From Ignavibacteriales bacterium (lineage in GTDB: Bacteria > Bacteroidota > Ignavibacteria > UBA10030), in the NCBI GenBank assembly GCA_016193365.1, contig JACPSI010000038.1, positions 1 through 44,289 on the forward strand: a DNA stretch of 44,289 bases, in the 5' to 3' direction. The translations under genes were made by a program, and so were the position numbers. The notes beneath the pieces were generated by a model. That model ran no database searches. It worked only from the letters and a program-made list of their open reading frames with translations, and was not told the DNA's origin. Each line of letters opens with the position of its first letter. The stretch's first letter is position 1. This document shows, piece by piece, positions 16,881 through 26,162 of the stretch.

Positions 16881-17987
16881 CTACACGTATTGTATTGGGT
16901 TTGTTGACAACTTTGTAACGAAAACGTTGACTGATTCTTTGTTTTTCCGTGCCGCCTCGCGGAGCCGTTGGGCCAACGGTTCGAGAATCACGTGCTCAGT
17001 CTCCCAATGTCCTGCATCGACAAGAGCGAGTTTCCCCTCAACGGAGTGAAACGTGTGATAGCGAACGTCCGCCGTAATGAAGACATCGGCCTTAGCCCGT
17101 TGCGCCGCAGGAAGAAGGTCGCTTCCGCTTCCTCCGCACACTGCCACCTTTTTTACCTGAAGCTTCGTGTTCCCGGTTACGCGCAACGATTCAGCGTGGA
17201 TTGCCTTCTTTACTGACGCAAGGAATGACACGAGAGTTTGTGCCTTCGGTAATTCACCGATTGCCCCGGATCCGAAATCCACTCCAGGATTGTCTAACGG
17301 ATAGACGTCGTAAGCGACTTCGTCATACGGGTGGGTCTGCTTCATGGATTCCACCACGCTCTGCACGAGTGCGCGGGGTGCGATCATTTCAAGACGAATC
17401 TCTTCGGCTGTTTCGAGATGTCCGGGTTTGCCGAGAAACGGGTTTGACTTCGATGATCCCCGAAATGTCCCTGTTCCGCTCATCCTGAAGGAACAGTGGT
17501 CGTATTCTCCGATGATACCGGCTCCAGCCCGGGCCATGGCCTCTGAGACTTTATCAACGTGCTCCTTTGGCACGAAGACGGCAATTTTGGAAAGCAAGCC
17601 TTCTATCGGAGCGAGAAATCGTATGTTCGATAAGCCCAGCTTTTTTGCCAGCGCAAAGCTTACGCCATCTCTGGTAAAATCAAGGTTCGTATGGGCGGCG
17701 TAGACAGCGATTTTCTTCTCTGCAAGGGAAAGAACGATCCAGCCAACGTCATTCGCTGTCGTGATATTGGACGGTGGCCGGAAGAATAATGGATGATGGG
17801 AAACAATCAGGTCCGCTTTTCTGCTGATAGCCTCCGCCACGATCTCTTTGGTGACATCGAGAGCGACGAGGATCCTTGAGACCTTCCAACCAGGGTCTCC
17901 CACCTGAAGGCCGACATTGTCTCGTTCCCATGCAATCCATCGCGGCGCCCAGGATTCGATAATCTCTGCGACATGTTCAACCTTCAT
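16881..17987 (-). CDS. Nif3-family dinuclear metal centre protein
   Basis: A 368-residue member of the Nif3/YqfO family (toroidal hexamers with a two-metal site; often annotated as a GTP cyclohydrolase I type 2 homologue, but function is unsettled). Metal ligands are visible in LIVSHHPLFF and in the Asp of AAHTNLDF, with the C-terminal ALVDAGHWETEHV supplying further ligands. It has the long form, with the extra PII-like domain in the middle (HPYDEVAYDVYPL). The ATG at 17985-17987 is chosen; an upstream frame to 18032 passes through a strong terminator and is not credible. The gene ends 20 bases before the zinc-ribbon gene start. Confidence 0.92.
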   Translation of the reverse strand: MKVEHVAEIIESWAPRWIAWERDNVGLQVGDPGWKVSRILVALDVTKEIVAEAISRKADLIVSHHPLFFRPPSNITTANDVGWIVLSLAEKKIAVYAAHTNLDFTRDGVSFALAKKLGLSNIRFLAPIEGLLSKIAVFVPKEHVDKVSEAMARAGAGIIGEYDHCSFRMSGTGTFRGSSKSNPFLGKPGHLETAEEIRLEMIAPRALVQSVVESMKQTHPYDEVAYDVYPLDNPGVDFGSGAIGELPKAQTLVSFLASVKKAIHAESLRVTGNTKLQVKKVAVCGGSGSDLLPAAQRAKADVFITADVRYHTFHSVEGKLALVDAGHWETEHVILEPLAQRLREAARKNKESVNVFVTKLSTNPIQYV

Positions 17988-18001
17988 TCGGCAATGGGCA
18001 A

Positions 18002-18038
18002 AAAAAAGTGTCCCGCTTTTTGGGCGGGACACTTTTTT
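18002..18038. terminator. Strong bidirectional intrinsic terminator upstream of the Nif3 gene
   Basis: AAAAAAGTGTCCCGC (18002-18016) and GCGGGACACTTTTTT (18024-18038) form a perfect 15-base stem with a 7-base loop and T tracts on either strand. It follows the REC-DHp gene (18179-18889) on the minus strand, and its end lies only about 14 bases before the Nif3 ATG. Between 18039 and 18178 I see no other clear signal. Confidence 0.9.
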
Positions 18039-18178
18039 GGAACTCTATGGTGTGAAGGGTCGTGAATTTCGCCTTGTAGGTCTCTTAAGGACGTACATCT
18101 CTTGTCGTTTCAACATCGGCCAAAATGGAAGAACGATTCATATGCACAGTATAGAAAAAAAATGGCTGAGAAGCAAGG

Positions 18179-18889
18179 TCAGGAATCTGCGCCCTCTGTG
18201 GCTTTTCTCGTTAACTCTTCACCGTGAAAATCGATCTTCTCGAACGTCACATCGCGAAGTCGCTTGATTTCTGATTCGATTCTTTGAAGGCTTTCATCGA
18301 GTTGTTTCATCAATGTTTTGTCTTCAGGTGAAAGCCCCTGTCGCTGGATCAGATCCGAGCTGATTTTTATTGCTGCAAGAGGGTTGTTGAATTCATGGCA
18401 TACCGTGACCACGAGCTCCCGAATGGCTTGCGCCCTGTTTTCAGCTATCATCATTCGTTTTTCCACCGAGTGCATTTGCTTTCGCATGGCAACGCGGTCG
18501 ACGAGGTTGGTAATCGTTCGAGCAAGATGTGATTCACCGATATCCTCTTTCAAAAGAAAATCTTCGACTCCCAGCTTCATCGCCTCGATCGCCAATTTGA
18601 TATCACGCGTTGCAGTGATAATGGCAATGGGAATCTGATTTTCCATTTCGTTCAGCTGAAGACAGAATTCCAGGCCGTTGGACGTAGGAAAATTGTAGTC
18701 AGTCAGGATGACATCAAATTTTGAGCCTTTCTTAAGCTCGGCGAGGGCTTCTTCGACGGATTCCTTCCAGGTAAGCAAGAACTGTCTGGCGGTAAACCTC
18801 TTCAGCTGGTGTTGCACGACTTTTCCATAGCTCACATCGTCTTCAACGAGAAGTACCGAAATTGGCTTTTGAGGTTCTTGAGTCTCCAT
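18179..18889 (-). CDS. Response regulator receiver fused to a histidine-kinase dimerisation domain, no ATPase domain
   Basis: A 236-residue cytoplasmic signalling protein. Residues 10-130 are a receiver domain with the acidic pocket E16-D17-D18, phosphoacceptor Asp64 (VILTDYNFP) and Lys114. A helical linker leads to a HisKA-like domain at 155-215 with a complete H-box (VCHEFNNPLAAI, His165). The protein then ends with a short polar tail, so the HATPase domain of a kinase is absent. It could pass phosphate between partners (as Spo0B-like phosphotransferases do) or act as a dimeric scaffold; both are inferences. It is divergent from the CheY-like gene, with 183 bases between them. Confidence 0.85.
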   Translation of the reverse strand: METQEPQKPISVLLVEDDVSYGKVVQHQLKRFTARQFLLTWKESVEEALAELKKGSKFDVILTDYNFPTSNGLEFCLQLNEMENQIPIAIITATRDIKLAIEAMKLGVEDFLLKEDIGESHLARTITNLVDRVAMRKQMHSVEKRMMIAENRAQAIRELVVTVCHEFNNPLAAIKISSDLIQRQGLSPEDKTLMKQLDESLQRIESEIKRLRDVTFEKIDFHGEELTRKATEGADS

Positions 18890-18981
18890 ACGGGCAGACG
18901 TAAAGTAAGGCTTCTGAGCGTAACTTTCAATTTACAGATTGAAGTAAAGTTTTCTTGTTTCGGTAAGAACTACACGAAGGT

Positions 18982-19010
18982 TTGCATTTCAACGGGAATT
19001 TCTCTATACT
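18982..19010 (+). promoter_or_regulatory. Candidate sigma-70-type promoter for the CheY-like gene
   Basis: TTGCAT at 18982-18987 and TATACT at 19005-19010 are separated by 17 bases, 63 bases before the ATG at 19073. The -10 is good and the -35 is moderate. Prediction by eye only. Confidence 0.4.
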
Positions 19011-19072
19011 CTCCGAGCAAATCTAAGCGTTTTCGCTTTCGAAGCACACATCTCTCCCGGGAGAACCGCGTT

Positions 19073-19444
19073 ATGCCCGTCAAAAATAAGATTCTCGTTG
19101 TTGATGACGAAGATGCCCTGAGGACAGTGTTGAGCGCCGAATTGGAGGGAGAAGGTTACCAGGTTGGAACTGCGGCAGACGGCCAGGAAGCAATCAATAT
19201 ACTGGGGAAGTCTGCTTTTGATCTGATTCTCCTCGATATCAAGATGCCGAACGTGGACGGATTTGAGGTCCTGAAATTTGTGAAAGAGAAACATCCCAAA
19301 ACCAAGGTCATCATGCTCACGGGTTTTGCCGACTTGAAAAACGCCATCGAATCAAAGAAGCTTGGTGCCGAAGATTTTGTGAGTAAACCCTATGACCTCG
19401 TCGACTTGCTTACTACCGTTGAACGCGTGCTGACGACCGCTTAA
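19073..19444 (+). CDS. Single-domain response regulator (CheY-like)
   Basis: A 123-residue receiver domain with no output domain. Asp11/Asp12, phosphoacceptor Asp55 (LILLDIKMP), the switch Thr (MLTGFAD) and Lys105 (SKPYD) are all present. The ATG at 19073 follows a GGGAGA site and directly starts the receiver fold; the open frame upstream to 18809 overlaps the opposite gene and is not coding. It precedes the NtrC-type regulator by 24 bases and shares the unusual AEDFVSKPYDLVDLL/AYDFVSKPYDVDQLF tail with it, suggesting partners fed by one phosphodonor. No full histidine kinase is in the window. Confidence 0.93.
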   Translation: MPVKNKILVVDDEDALRTVLSAELEGEGYQVGTAADGQEAINILGKSAFDLILLDIKMPNVDGFEVLKFVKEKHPKTKVIMLTGFADLKNAIESKKLGAEDFVSKPYDLVDLLTTVERVLTTA

Positions 19445-19468
19445 CATCTGCAGTCAGGAGCCTGCCGT

Positions 19469-20827
19469 ATGGCGAAAAAGTTTCACGTTCTGATTGTCGA
19501 TGATGAAGAGTCGATTACCTACCTCCTCAAAACAGAATTCGAAGAACTCAAGGAATATGAGGTCGACACGGCCCTGAACGGAGCCGAGGCCATTAACCTC
19601 ATCCGATCCCGCCTGTACGATATTGTTCTCCTCGACGTGAAAATGCCAAGGGTGAGCGGCATGGAGGTCTTGAAACATGTGAAGGAGCACTCGCCATCCA
19701 CCCAGGTCATCATGCTCACCAATGTCGTCGACGTCAAAATCGCCATCGAAACCATCAAGCTTGGAGCCTATGACTTTGTCAGCAAGCCATACGACGTCGA
19801 CCAATTATTTGCGACGGTCAGGCGAGCACTTGAACACCGTCAACTTATCATTGAGCGGGAGGTCAGTCAAAGCGGCCGCGCCAATGTTCCGATTGGAGAG
19901 AGCAGGATTTTCAAAGAAGTCATCGCGAATGCTGTGAAGGTGGCGGCGAGCGATACTTTCGTGTTAATCCAGGGCGGGAGCGGGACGGGAAAAGAGTTGT
20001 TTGCTCAGATGATTCACCAGCACAGCGCTCGGAAAGACCAGCCTTTTGTTGCTGTCAATTGTGCCGCCATGCCGGACCAACTGCTCGAAAGTGAATTATT
20101 CGGGCATGAAAAAGGAGCCTTTACAAGTGCGTTTAAGACGAAGGAAGGTCTAGTGGAAGTAGCCAACGGCGGTACATTGTTCCTGGACGAGGTTGGAGAT
20201 ATCAGTCCTCTGACACAGCCAAAATTACTTCGCTTTCTGGAGACGGGAGAATTCCGCAGGGTTGGCGGCACAACGCCGAGAAAAGTCGACGTCCGTGTTG
20301 TGTCGGCAACAAACAAGAACCTCCAAAACGAAGTCAAGGCCGGACGATTTCGCGATGATCTCCTCTACAGACTTAATGTCGTGAGCATCAGACTGCCCGA
20401 CCTCAGAGAGCGCAAAGATGATGTCGCACTTCTCGTGGAGTATTTCCTTTCCCGGAAGTCAAAAACGAAAAGGGTGAGCCAAGAAGCCATGGCGCTGCTG
20501 ATGAAATATGACTGGCCCGGGAACGTGCGAGAGTTGGAACACGTCATTGAGGGAGCAATCGCAATGTCGCACGGAGATATCATCGAGCCCAAAGATCTCT
20601 GGATGAACGTTGCATTGAGCGGTGGTTTGCCGGCAGTCGAATCCTCAGGCAACGGGTACAGCGAATTCATGACGATGGACGATGTGGAGAAAATGCATAT
20701 TGAAAAAGTCCTGAAATACAATCATTGGAACAGAGCGAAAACTGCTCAAATGCTCGGCATCACACCGAAGACGTTGTATCTCAAAATCAAGCGTTACGGC
20801 ATTAAAGTGGGCGTGGCAGAAGTATAA
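19469..20827 (+). CDS. NtrC-family sigma-54-dependent response regulator with GAFTSA loop
   Basis: A 452-residue regulator: receiver at 1-120 (Asp56), AAA+ domain at about 140-375, and Fis-type helix-turn-helix at 415-450 (RAKTAQMLGITPKTLYLKIKRYG). Walker A reads GGSGTGKE (169-176) where GESGTGKE is usual, and Walker B is TLFLDE (236-241). The loop that contacts sigma-54 is GAFTSA (216-221) instead of GAFTGA. The loop is the most conserved motif of the family, so contact with sigma-54 may be altered. The second NtrC-type regulator at 36083 has the common GSFTGA form. Targets are unknown. Confidence 0.94.
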   Translation: MAKKFHVLIVDDEESITYLLKTEFEELKEYEVDTALNGAEAINLIRSRLYDIVLLDVKMPRVSGMEVLKHVKEHSPSTQVIMLTNVVDVKIAIETIKLGAYDFVSKPYDVDQLFATVRRALEHRQLIIEREVSQSGRANVPIGESRIFKEVIANAVKVAASDTFVLIQGGSGTGKELFAQMIHQHSARKDQPFVAVNCAAMPDQLLESELFGHEKGAFTSAFKTKEGLVEVANGGTLFLDEVGDISPLTQPKLLRFLETGEFRRVGGTTPRKVDVRVVSATNKNLQNEVKAGRFRDDLLYRLNVVSIRLPDLRERKDDVALLVEYFLSRKSKTKRVSQEAMALLMKYDWPGNVRELEHVIEGAIAMSHGDIIEPKDLWMNVALSGGLPAVESSGNGYSEFMTMDDVEKMHIEKVLKYNHWNRAKTAQMLGITPKTLYLKIKRYGIKVGVAEV

Positions 20828-20955
20828 GCCGGACTCTTCCATTCTTTCTTCCATATTAATTTTCATTTAATCGGATTCTGACTGCAACCTTTCACCCATT
20901 CCCTGCGTCTATAAGGTTGGGAACATCAATTCTACTTTCCCATATCTCCTTCTTG

Positions 20956-21014
20956 TTGAGCCAGCAATCGACTTCTCGTGGTGGGGATTGTCGAGAAGCT
21001 GGCTCAATCTTTTT
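20956..21014 (+). terminator. Bulged hairpin with T tract after the NtrC-type gene
   Basis: TTGAGCCAGC (20956-20965) pairs with GCTGGCTCAA (20998-21007), and the inner CTTCTCG pairs with CGAGAAG, leaving a 6-base bulge (AATCGA) on the left arm and a 13-base loop. TCTTTTT follows. It probably terminates the regulator transcript. The rest of the 306-base gap (20828-21133) shows only a possible promoter. Confidence 0.65.
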
Positions 21015-21028
21015 AGGTCTTTCCTTTC

Positions 21029-21057
21029 TTGACTTTCCCTCGATATTTGGGTAACTT
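21029..21057 (+). promoter_or_regulatory. Candidate promoter for the long plus-strand gene series
   Basis: TTGACT at 21029-21034 and TAACTT at 21052-21057 with a 17-base spacer, 77 bases before the ATG at 21134 and just after the terminator. The -35 is good and the -10 is weak. Confidence 0.35.
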
Positions 21058-21133
21058 TTTCTAAGAAATTTCAGAGTTTTTTGCCGCTCTGTTTGAAAAA
21101 ATAGACACTTCTCGCCCACCCAAGGATTCTCCA

Positions 21134-22303
21134 ATGTCAAAGTTTCAAGGGGTTGACTACTACAACCTTGACGATCATTTAAGCCAGGAGGAAATCCTCG
21201 CCCGAAATACCGTAAGGGCGTTCGTCGAGGAAAACGTCATTCCTATTATTGAAAAGCACTACCGCGCCGGTACATTTCCTTCAGAATTGACCTTGAAAAT
21301 GGCCGAGCTGGGACTTTTTGGTTCCACGCTGCCTGCAAAGTATGGCTGCGCCGAAATGAATAATGTGGCATACGGTTTGGTGATGCAGGAGCTGGAAAGA
21401 GGAGACAGTGCCATACGGAGTTTTGCGTCTGTTCAGAGTTCGCTCGTGATGTACCCGATCTTCGAGTTCGGCTCGGAAAAACAGAAGGACTATTGGCTTC
21501 CCCGCCTAGCATCCGCCAAAGCGATCGGTTGCTTTGGCCTCACCGAACCTGATTTTGGCTCCAACCCCGGCGGAATGATCACGCGCGCAGAACGCAAGGG
21601 CGGAGGCTTTGTTCTAAACGGTGCAAAAATGTGGATCACAAACGGCACCGTCGCTGACATTGCTGTTGTGTGGGCAAAACTCGACGGACAAATAAAAGGT
21701 TTTCTCGTAGAAAAAGGAACGAAGGGTTTCAGTGCTCCCGAAATGACCGGGAAGCATTCCCTGAGGGCTTCGGTGACCTCCGAGCTTGTGTTTCAGGATT
21801 GTTTCATTCCTGAAGAAAACATTCTGGCGAAATCTGGCGGGCTCAAATCACCGCTGAAGTGTCTCTCTCAGGCGCGTTACGGGATCGCCTGGGGCGCTCT
21901 CGGTTCGGCCATGGCATGTTATGAAAGCGCGTTGAACTACGCAAAATCCCGCATTCAATTTGACAAACCCATCGCATCGTTCCAGTTGATCCAGGAAAAA
22001 CTCGTCTACATGGTCACAGAAATTACGAAAGCTCAGCTCATGTGTCTCCAGCTGGGACGTCTGAAAGACTCCGGAAAGCTAAGATTCACGCATGTTTCCA
22101 TGGCCAAACGGAACAACGTGTACCATGCACTCGAGATTGCGAGGATCGCGCGCGATATTCATGGCGCAAACGGAATTCTCGATGAGTACCCGGTGATGCG
22201 TCATATGGCGAACCTTGAATCCGTGAAGACGTATGAAGGTACTCACGATATTCACACGTTGATCATCGGCGAGGATATTACCGGAATTCCTGCATATACT
22301 TAA
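21134..22303 (+). CDS. Glutaryl-CoA dehydrogenase-like acyl-CoA dehydrogenase
   Basis: A 389-residue FAD enzyme. The segment IRSFASVQSSLVM matches glutaryl-CoA dehydrogenase, where the Arg binds the distal carboxylate of the substrate, and LTEPDFGSNPGGM and MWITNG are FAD and acyl-CoA contacts. The catalytic base is the Glu of TYEGTHDIHTL. The likely reaction is oxidation (and decarboxylation) of glutaryl-CoA in Lys/Trp degradation, though a related dicarboxylyl-CoA cannot be excluded. AAGGA lies seven bases before the ATG. It is the first gene of the long plus-strand series and is followed by guaB after six bases. Confidence 0.9.
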   Translation: MSKFQGVDYYNLDDHLSQEEILARNTVRAFVEENVIPIIEKHYRAGTFPSELTLKMAELGLFGSTLPAKYGCAEMNNVAYGLVMQELERGDSAIRSFASVQSSLVMYPIFEFGSEKQKDYWLPRLASAKAIGCFGLTEPDFGSNPGGMITRAERKGGGFVLNGAKMWITNGTVADIAVVWAKLDGQIKGFLVEKGTKGFSAPEMTGKHSLRASVTSELVFQDCFIPEENILAKSGGLKSPLKCLSQARYGIAWGALGSAMACYESALNYAKSRIQFDKPIASFQLIQEKLVYMVTEITKAQLMCLQLGRLKDSGKLRFTHVSMAKRNNVYHALEIARIARDIHGANGILDEYPVMRHMANLESVKTYEGTHDIHTLIIGEDITGIPAYT

Positions 22304-23770
<1,467 letters not shown>

Positions 23771-23781
23771 TCGCTTTCCGA

Positions 23782-24852
23782 ATGACCGCACGAAGGCTTG
23801 AAGAGGTTAGGCGACGACTTTCCGAGCTTCGTTTACATGCCATCGTCGTCACCACTCTTCCCCACGTCCAATATCTCACAGGTTTTTCCGGGTCTCACGG
23901 TGTATGTGTTGTAACCGCTCAAGAACAGTTTTTTTTCAGTGACGGAAGATATAAAGAACAAGCCCCGCAGGAAATTCGGGATTTCCGCATTGTTATCTCC
24001 GCAGGCAGCTTATTTCAAGCCATGCAGAAGAAACGTGTCCTCTCTGCAAAAGAACGCGTCGGCTTTGAAGCTCAGCATCTGACAGTTTCAGACCTACGCC
24101 ATCTCCAAAAACTTTTCCCGAAAGCCAAATTTGTCCCAACAACCACGTTGATGGAAGAAATCGCTGCCGTCAAGGATGACGGAGAAATTGCCGCAATCAA
24201 GGAGGCCGTCTCCATCAGCGACAAGGTTTTCGAAAAATTGCTGGAGAATGTCCGGGACGGAATTCGCGAAAGCGAAGTTGCGGCACAGATCAGCTACCTG
24301 CATCGCACATTGGGCGCGGATGCGGATGCGTTTGAGCCGATTGTTGCAAGCGGCACGAGAGGAGCGCTCCCCCATGCAAGAGCTTCGCACAAGGCCATCA
24401 GGAAAGGAGAAATGGTGACCCTCGATTTTGGATGTCGCGTGAGAGGCTACAACAGCGACCTTACGCGAACAATTTGTGTCGGAAAACCCTCAGACGAAAT
24501 GAGAACAATATACGATGTTGTCAAGCAAGCTCAAGAAGCGGCAATCGCATCCGCTTGCAGTGGCATGAAGGCAAAAACGCTCGACGGCATTGCACGAAAA
24601 CATATCGTTTCCAAAGGATACGGGAAATACTTTACGCACTCGCTTGGTCACGGGTTGGGACATGAAGTGCATGAGCTTCCTCGAATTTCTCGATTGAGTA
24701 AGGACGTCTTGAAGGAAAAAAACGTTGTCACCGTTGAGCCGGGAATTTACGTTCCTGGCGTCGGCGGCGTTAGGATCGAAGACGATGTAGTCATTCGAAA
24801 CGGTTCGTGCGAGGTGTTGAATCATTCTCCCAAGGATCTGCTGATGGTATGA
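23782..24852 (+). CDS. M24-family metallopeptidase (Xaa-Pro aminopeptidase type)
   Basis: A 356-residue cytoplasmic enzyme that likely removes N-terminal residues preceding proline. The N-terminal creatinase-like domain contains YLTGFSGSHG and FFSDGRY. The C-terminal pita-bread domain shows the dinuclear metal ligands: Asp in VTLDFGC, Asp in NSDLTRT, His in HSLGHGLGHEVHE, Glu in TVEPGIY and Glu in VRIEDDV. The ATG at 23782 is preferred over upstream starts, which overlap guaB. Its stop overlaps the next start (ATGA, 24849-24852). Confidence 0.92.
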   Translation: MTARRLEEVRRRLSELRLHAIVVTTLPHVQYLTGFSGSHGVCVVTAQEQFFFSDGRYKEQAPQEIRDFRIVISAGSLFQAMQKKRVLSAKERVGFEAQHLTVSDLRHLQKLFPKAKFVPTTTLMEEIAAVKDDGEIAAIKEAVSISDKVFEKLLENVRDGIRESEVAAQISYLHRTLGADADAFEPIVASGTRGALPHARASHKAIRKGEMVTLDFGCRVRGYNSDLTRTICVGKPSDEMRTIYDVVKQAQEAAIASACSGMKAKTLDGIARKHIVSKGYGKYFTHSLGHGLGHEVHELPRISRLSKDVLKEKNVVTVEPGIYVPGVGGVRIEDDVVIRNGSCEVLNHSPKDLLMV

Positions 24853-26162
24853 ACGACGCTTTCCGGAAAGTCCTGATGATTGCCTATTACTTCCCGCCGA
24901 TGGGCTTGGGCGGCGTACAGCGGACGGTGAAGTTTGCAAAATTCCTGCCGAAGTTCGGATGGAAGCCTACGGTGCTGACCGTTGAACCGACCGGTTATTT
25001 CGCAATCGACCACTCGCTTGTGAAGGAAGTAGAGGATGCAGGGGTGCGCGTTGTGCGAACGGGGTCGTTCGATGCGAATCGTATTTTTCAGAAAAAGGGT
25101 GTTGTTCGGATGCCTCCGGAGTGGGTACGAAAAACCCTTCAATTTTCGGGAGACACTTTTCTTATTCCCGACACAAAAATCGGATGGAAGCGGCGGGCGG
25201 TAAAAGCCGGGCGCGATCTTCTTCGGAAGGAACACTTCGACCTTATTTTTGCCACCGCCCCCCCGCAGACCGACTTTTTGATCGCCGAAGCTCTGAAAAA
25301 ACAGTCTGGCCTTCCGCTCGTTCTCGATTATCGCGATGCCTGGCTGGAATACCCTTTCAAGTATTTCCCGACGCCGCTGCATACATATCTTCATCGTCGC
25401 CTGGAAAAACGCGTTGTCCGTGCCTCGCATCGGGTTATTGCGACGCACAGGAGAGTAAAAGAAGGGCTGCTGAAACGCTATCGCTTCCTGGGATACCATG
25501 ATGTAGCGTTGATTACGCAGGGCTTTGACGAAGAGGATTTTTCCTCGAAAGACCGTCATTCCCGGCCGGGAGTGATGCATATTGTTCATGCAGGGACCTT
25601 CTACGCAGGACGGAACCCTGCCACGTTGCTGCAGGCACTGGCGAAGGTCTTCCATGACCAGCCTCAACTGCGCGGGAGGATCGCAGTCTCTTTTGCCGGG
25701 AACACGCGTGAAAGCGACCGCAAGTTGGTAAAGAAACTGGGGTTGCAGAATGAAGTTTCGTTTCTCGGATATCTTGAGCATCGCGAATGTGTAAAACAAC
25801 TGCAATCAGCCGACGTCCTGTGGTTCATTATGGATGACGATAACTCCAGTCCGGGAAAACTCTACGAGTATTTCGGGTCCCGCAAAACCATCCTCGCGTC
25901 AATCATCGAAGGCTACACAAAGCAACTTCTTGAGGAAAGCAAAGGTGCATTGTGCGTCTTCCCCAAGGACGTTCAGGCGCATATGGATGTCCTTCTTGAA
26001 CTGTTTTCCCTGTTCGAAAAGAAAAAACTTCCGAGAGTATCTGAGGAATTCTCCAATCGTTTTAACAGGTTATCGCTGACCGGAGAACTGGCAAAACAAT
26101 TTGAATCTCTCATGGACTACGACAGAAACGCGTTCATGAAAGTCGAAGAGGTGCGGGAATGA
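24849..26162 (+). CDS. Glycosyltransferase, GT4-like
   Basis: A 437-residue glycosyltransferase with a GT-B fold. The N-terminus has YYFPPMGLGGVQRTVKFAKF, typical of GT4 enzymes, and the C-terminal domain has the nucleotide-sugar site SPGKLYEYFGSRKTILA, with the expected Glu. VIHAGTFY-like and SFLGYLEHRECVKQLQSADVL segments fit the second Rossmann domain. Donor and acceptor are unknown; a role in a surface polysaccharide or glycolipid is plausible. It overlaps both neighbours by four bases. Confidence 0.88.
   Translation: MNDAFRKVLMIAYYFPPMGLGGVQRTVKFAKFLPKFGWKPTVLTVEPTGYFAIDHSLVKEVEDAGVRVVRTGSFDANRIFQKKGVVRMPPEWVRKTLQFSGDTFLIPDTKIGWKRRAVKAGRDLLRKEHFDLIFATAPPQTDFLIAEALKKQSGLPLVLDYRDAWLEYPFKYFPTPLHTYLHRRLEKRVVRASHRVIATHRRVKEGLLKRYRFLGYHDVALITQGFDEEDFSSKDRHSRPGVMHIVHAGTFYAGRNPATLLQALAKVFHDQPQLRGRIAVSFAGNTRESDRKLVKKLGLQNEVSFLGYLEHRECVKQLQSADVLWFIMDDDNSSPGKLYEYFGSRKTILASIIEGYTKQLLEESKGALCVFPKDVQAHMDVLLELFSLFEKKKLPRVSEEFSNRFNRLSLTGELAKQFESLMDYDRNAFMKVEEVRE

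Noticed and set aside
17988-18032. N-terminal extension of the Nif3 protein
   Set aside because: The extension is encoded by the terminator hairpin.
18809-19072. Upstream extension of the CheY-like protein
   Set aside because: It overlaps the divergent gene and its promoter region and does not resemble any domain.
24822-25805. 327-residue minus-strand open frame
   Set aside because: Antisense to the glycosyltransferase gene, with no motifs and unnatural composition.
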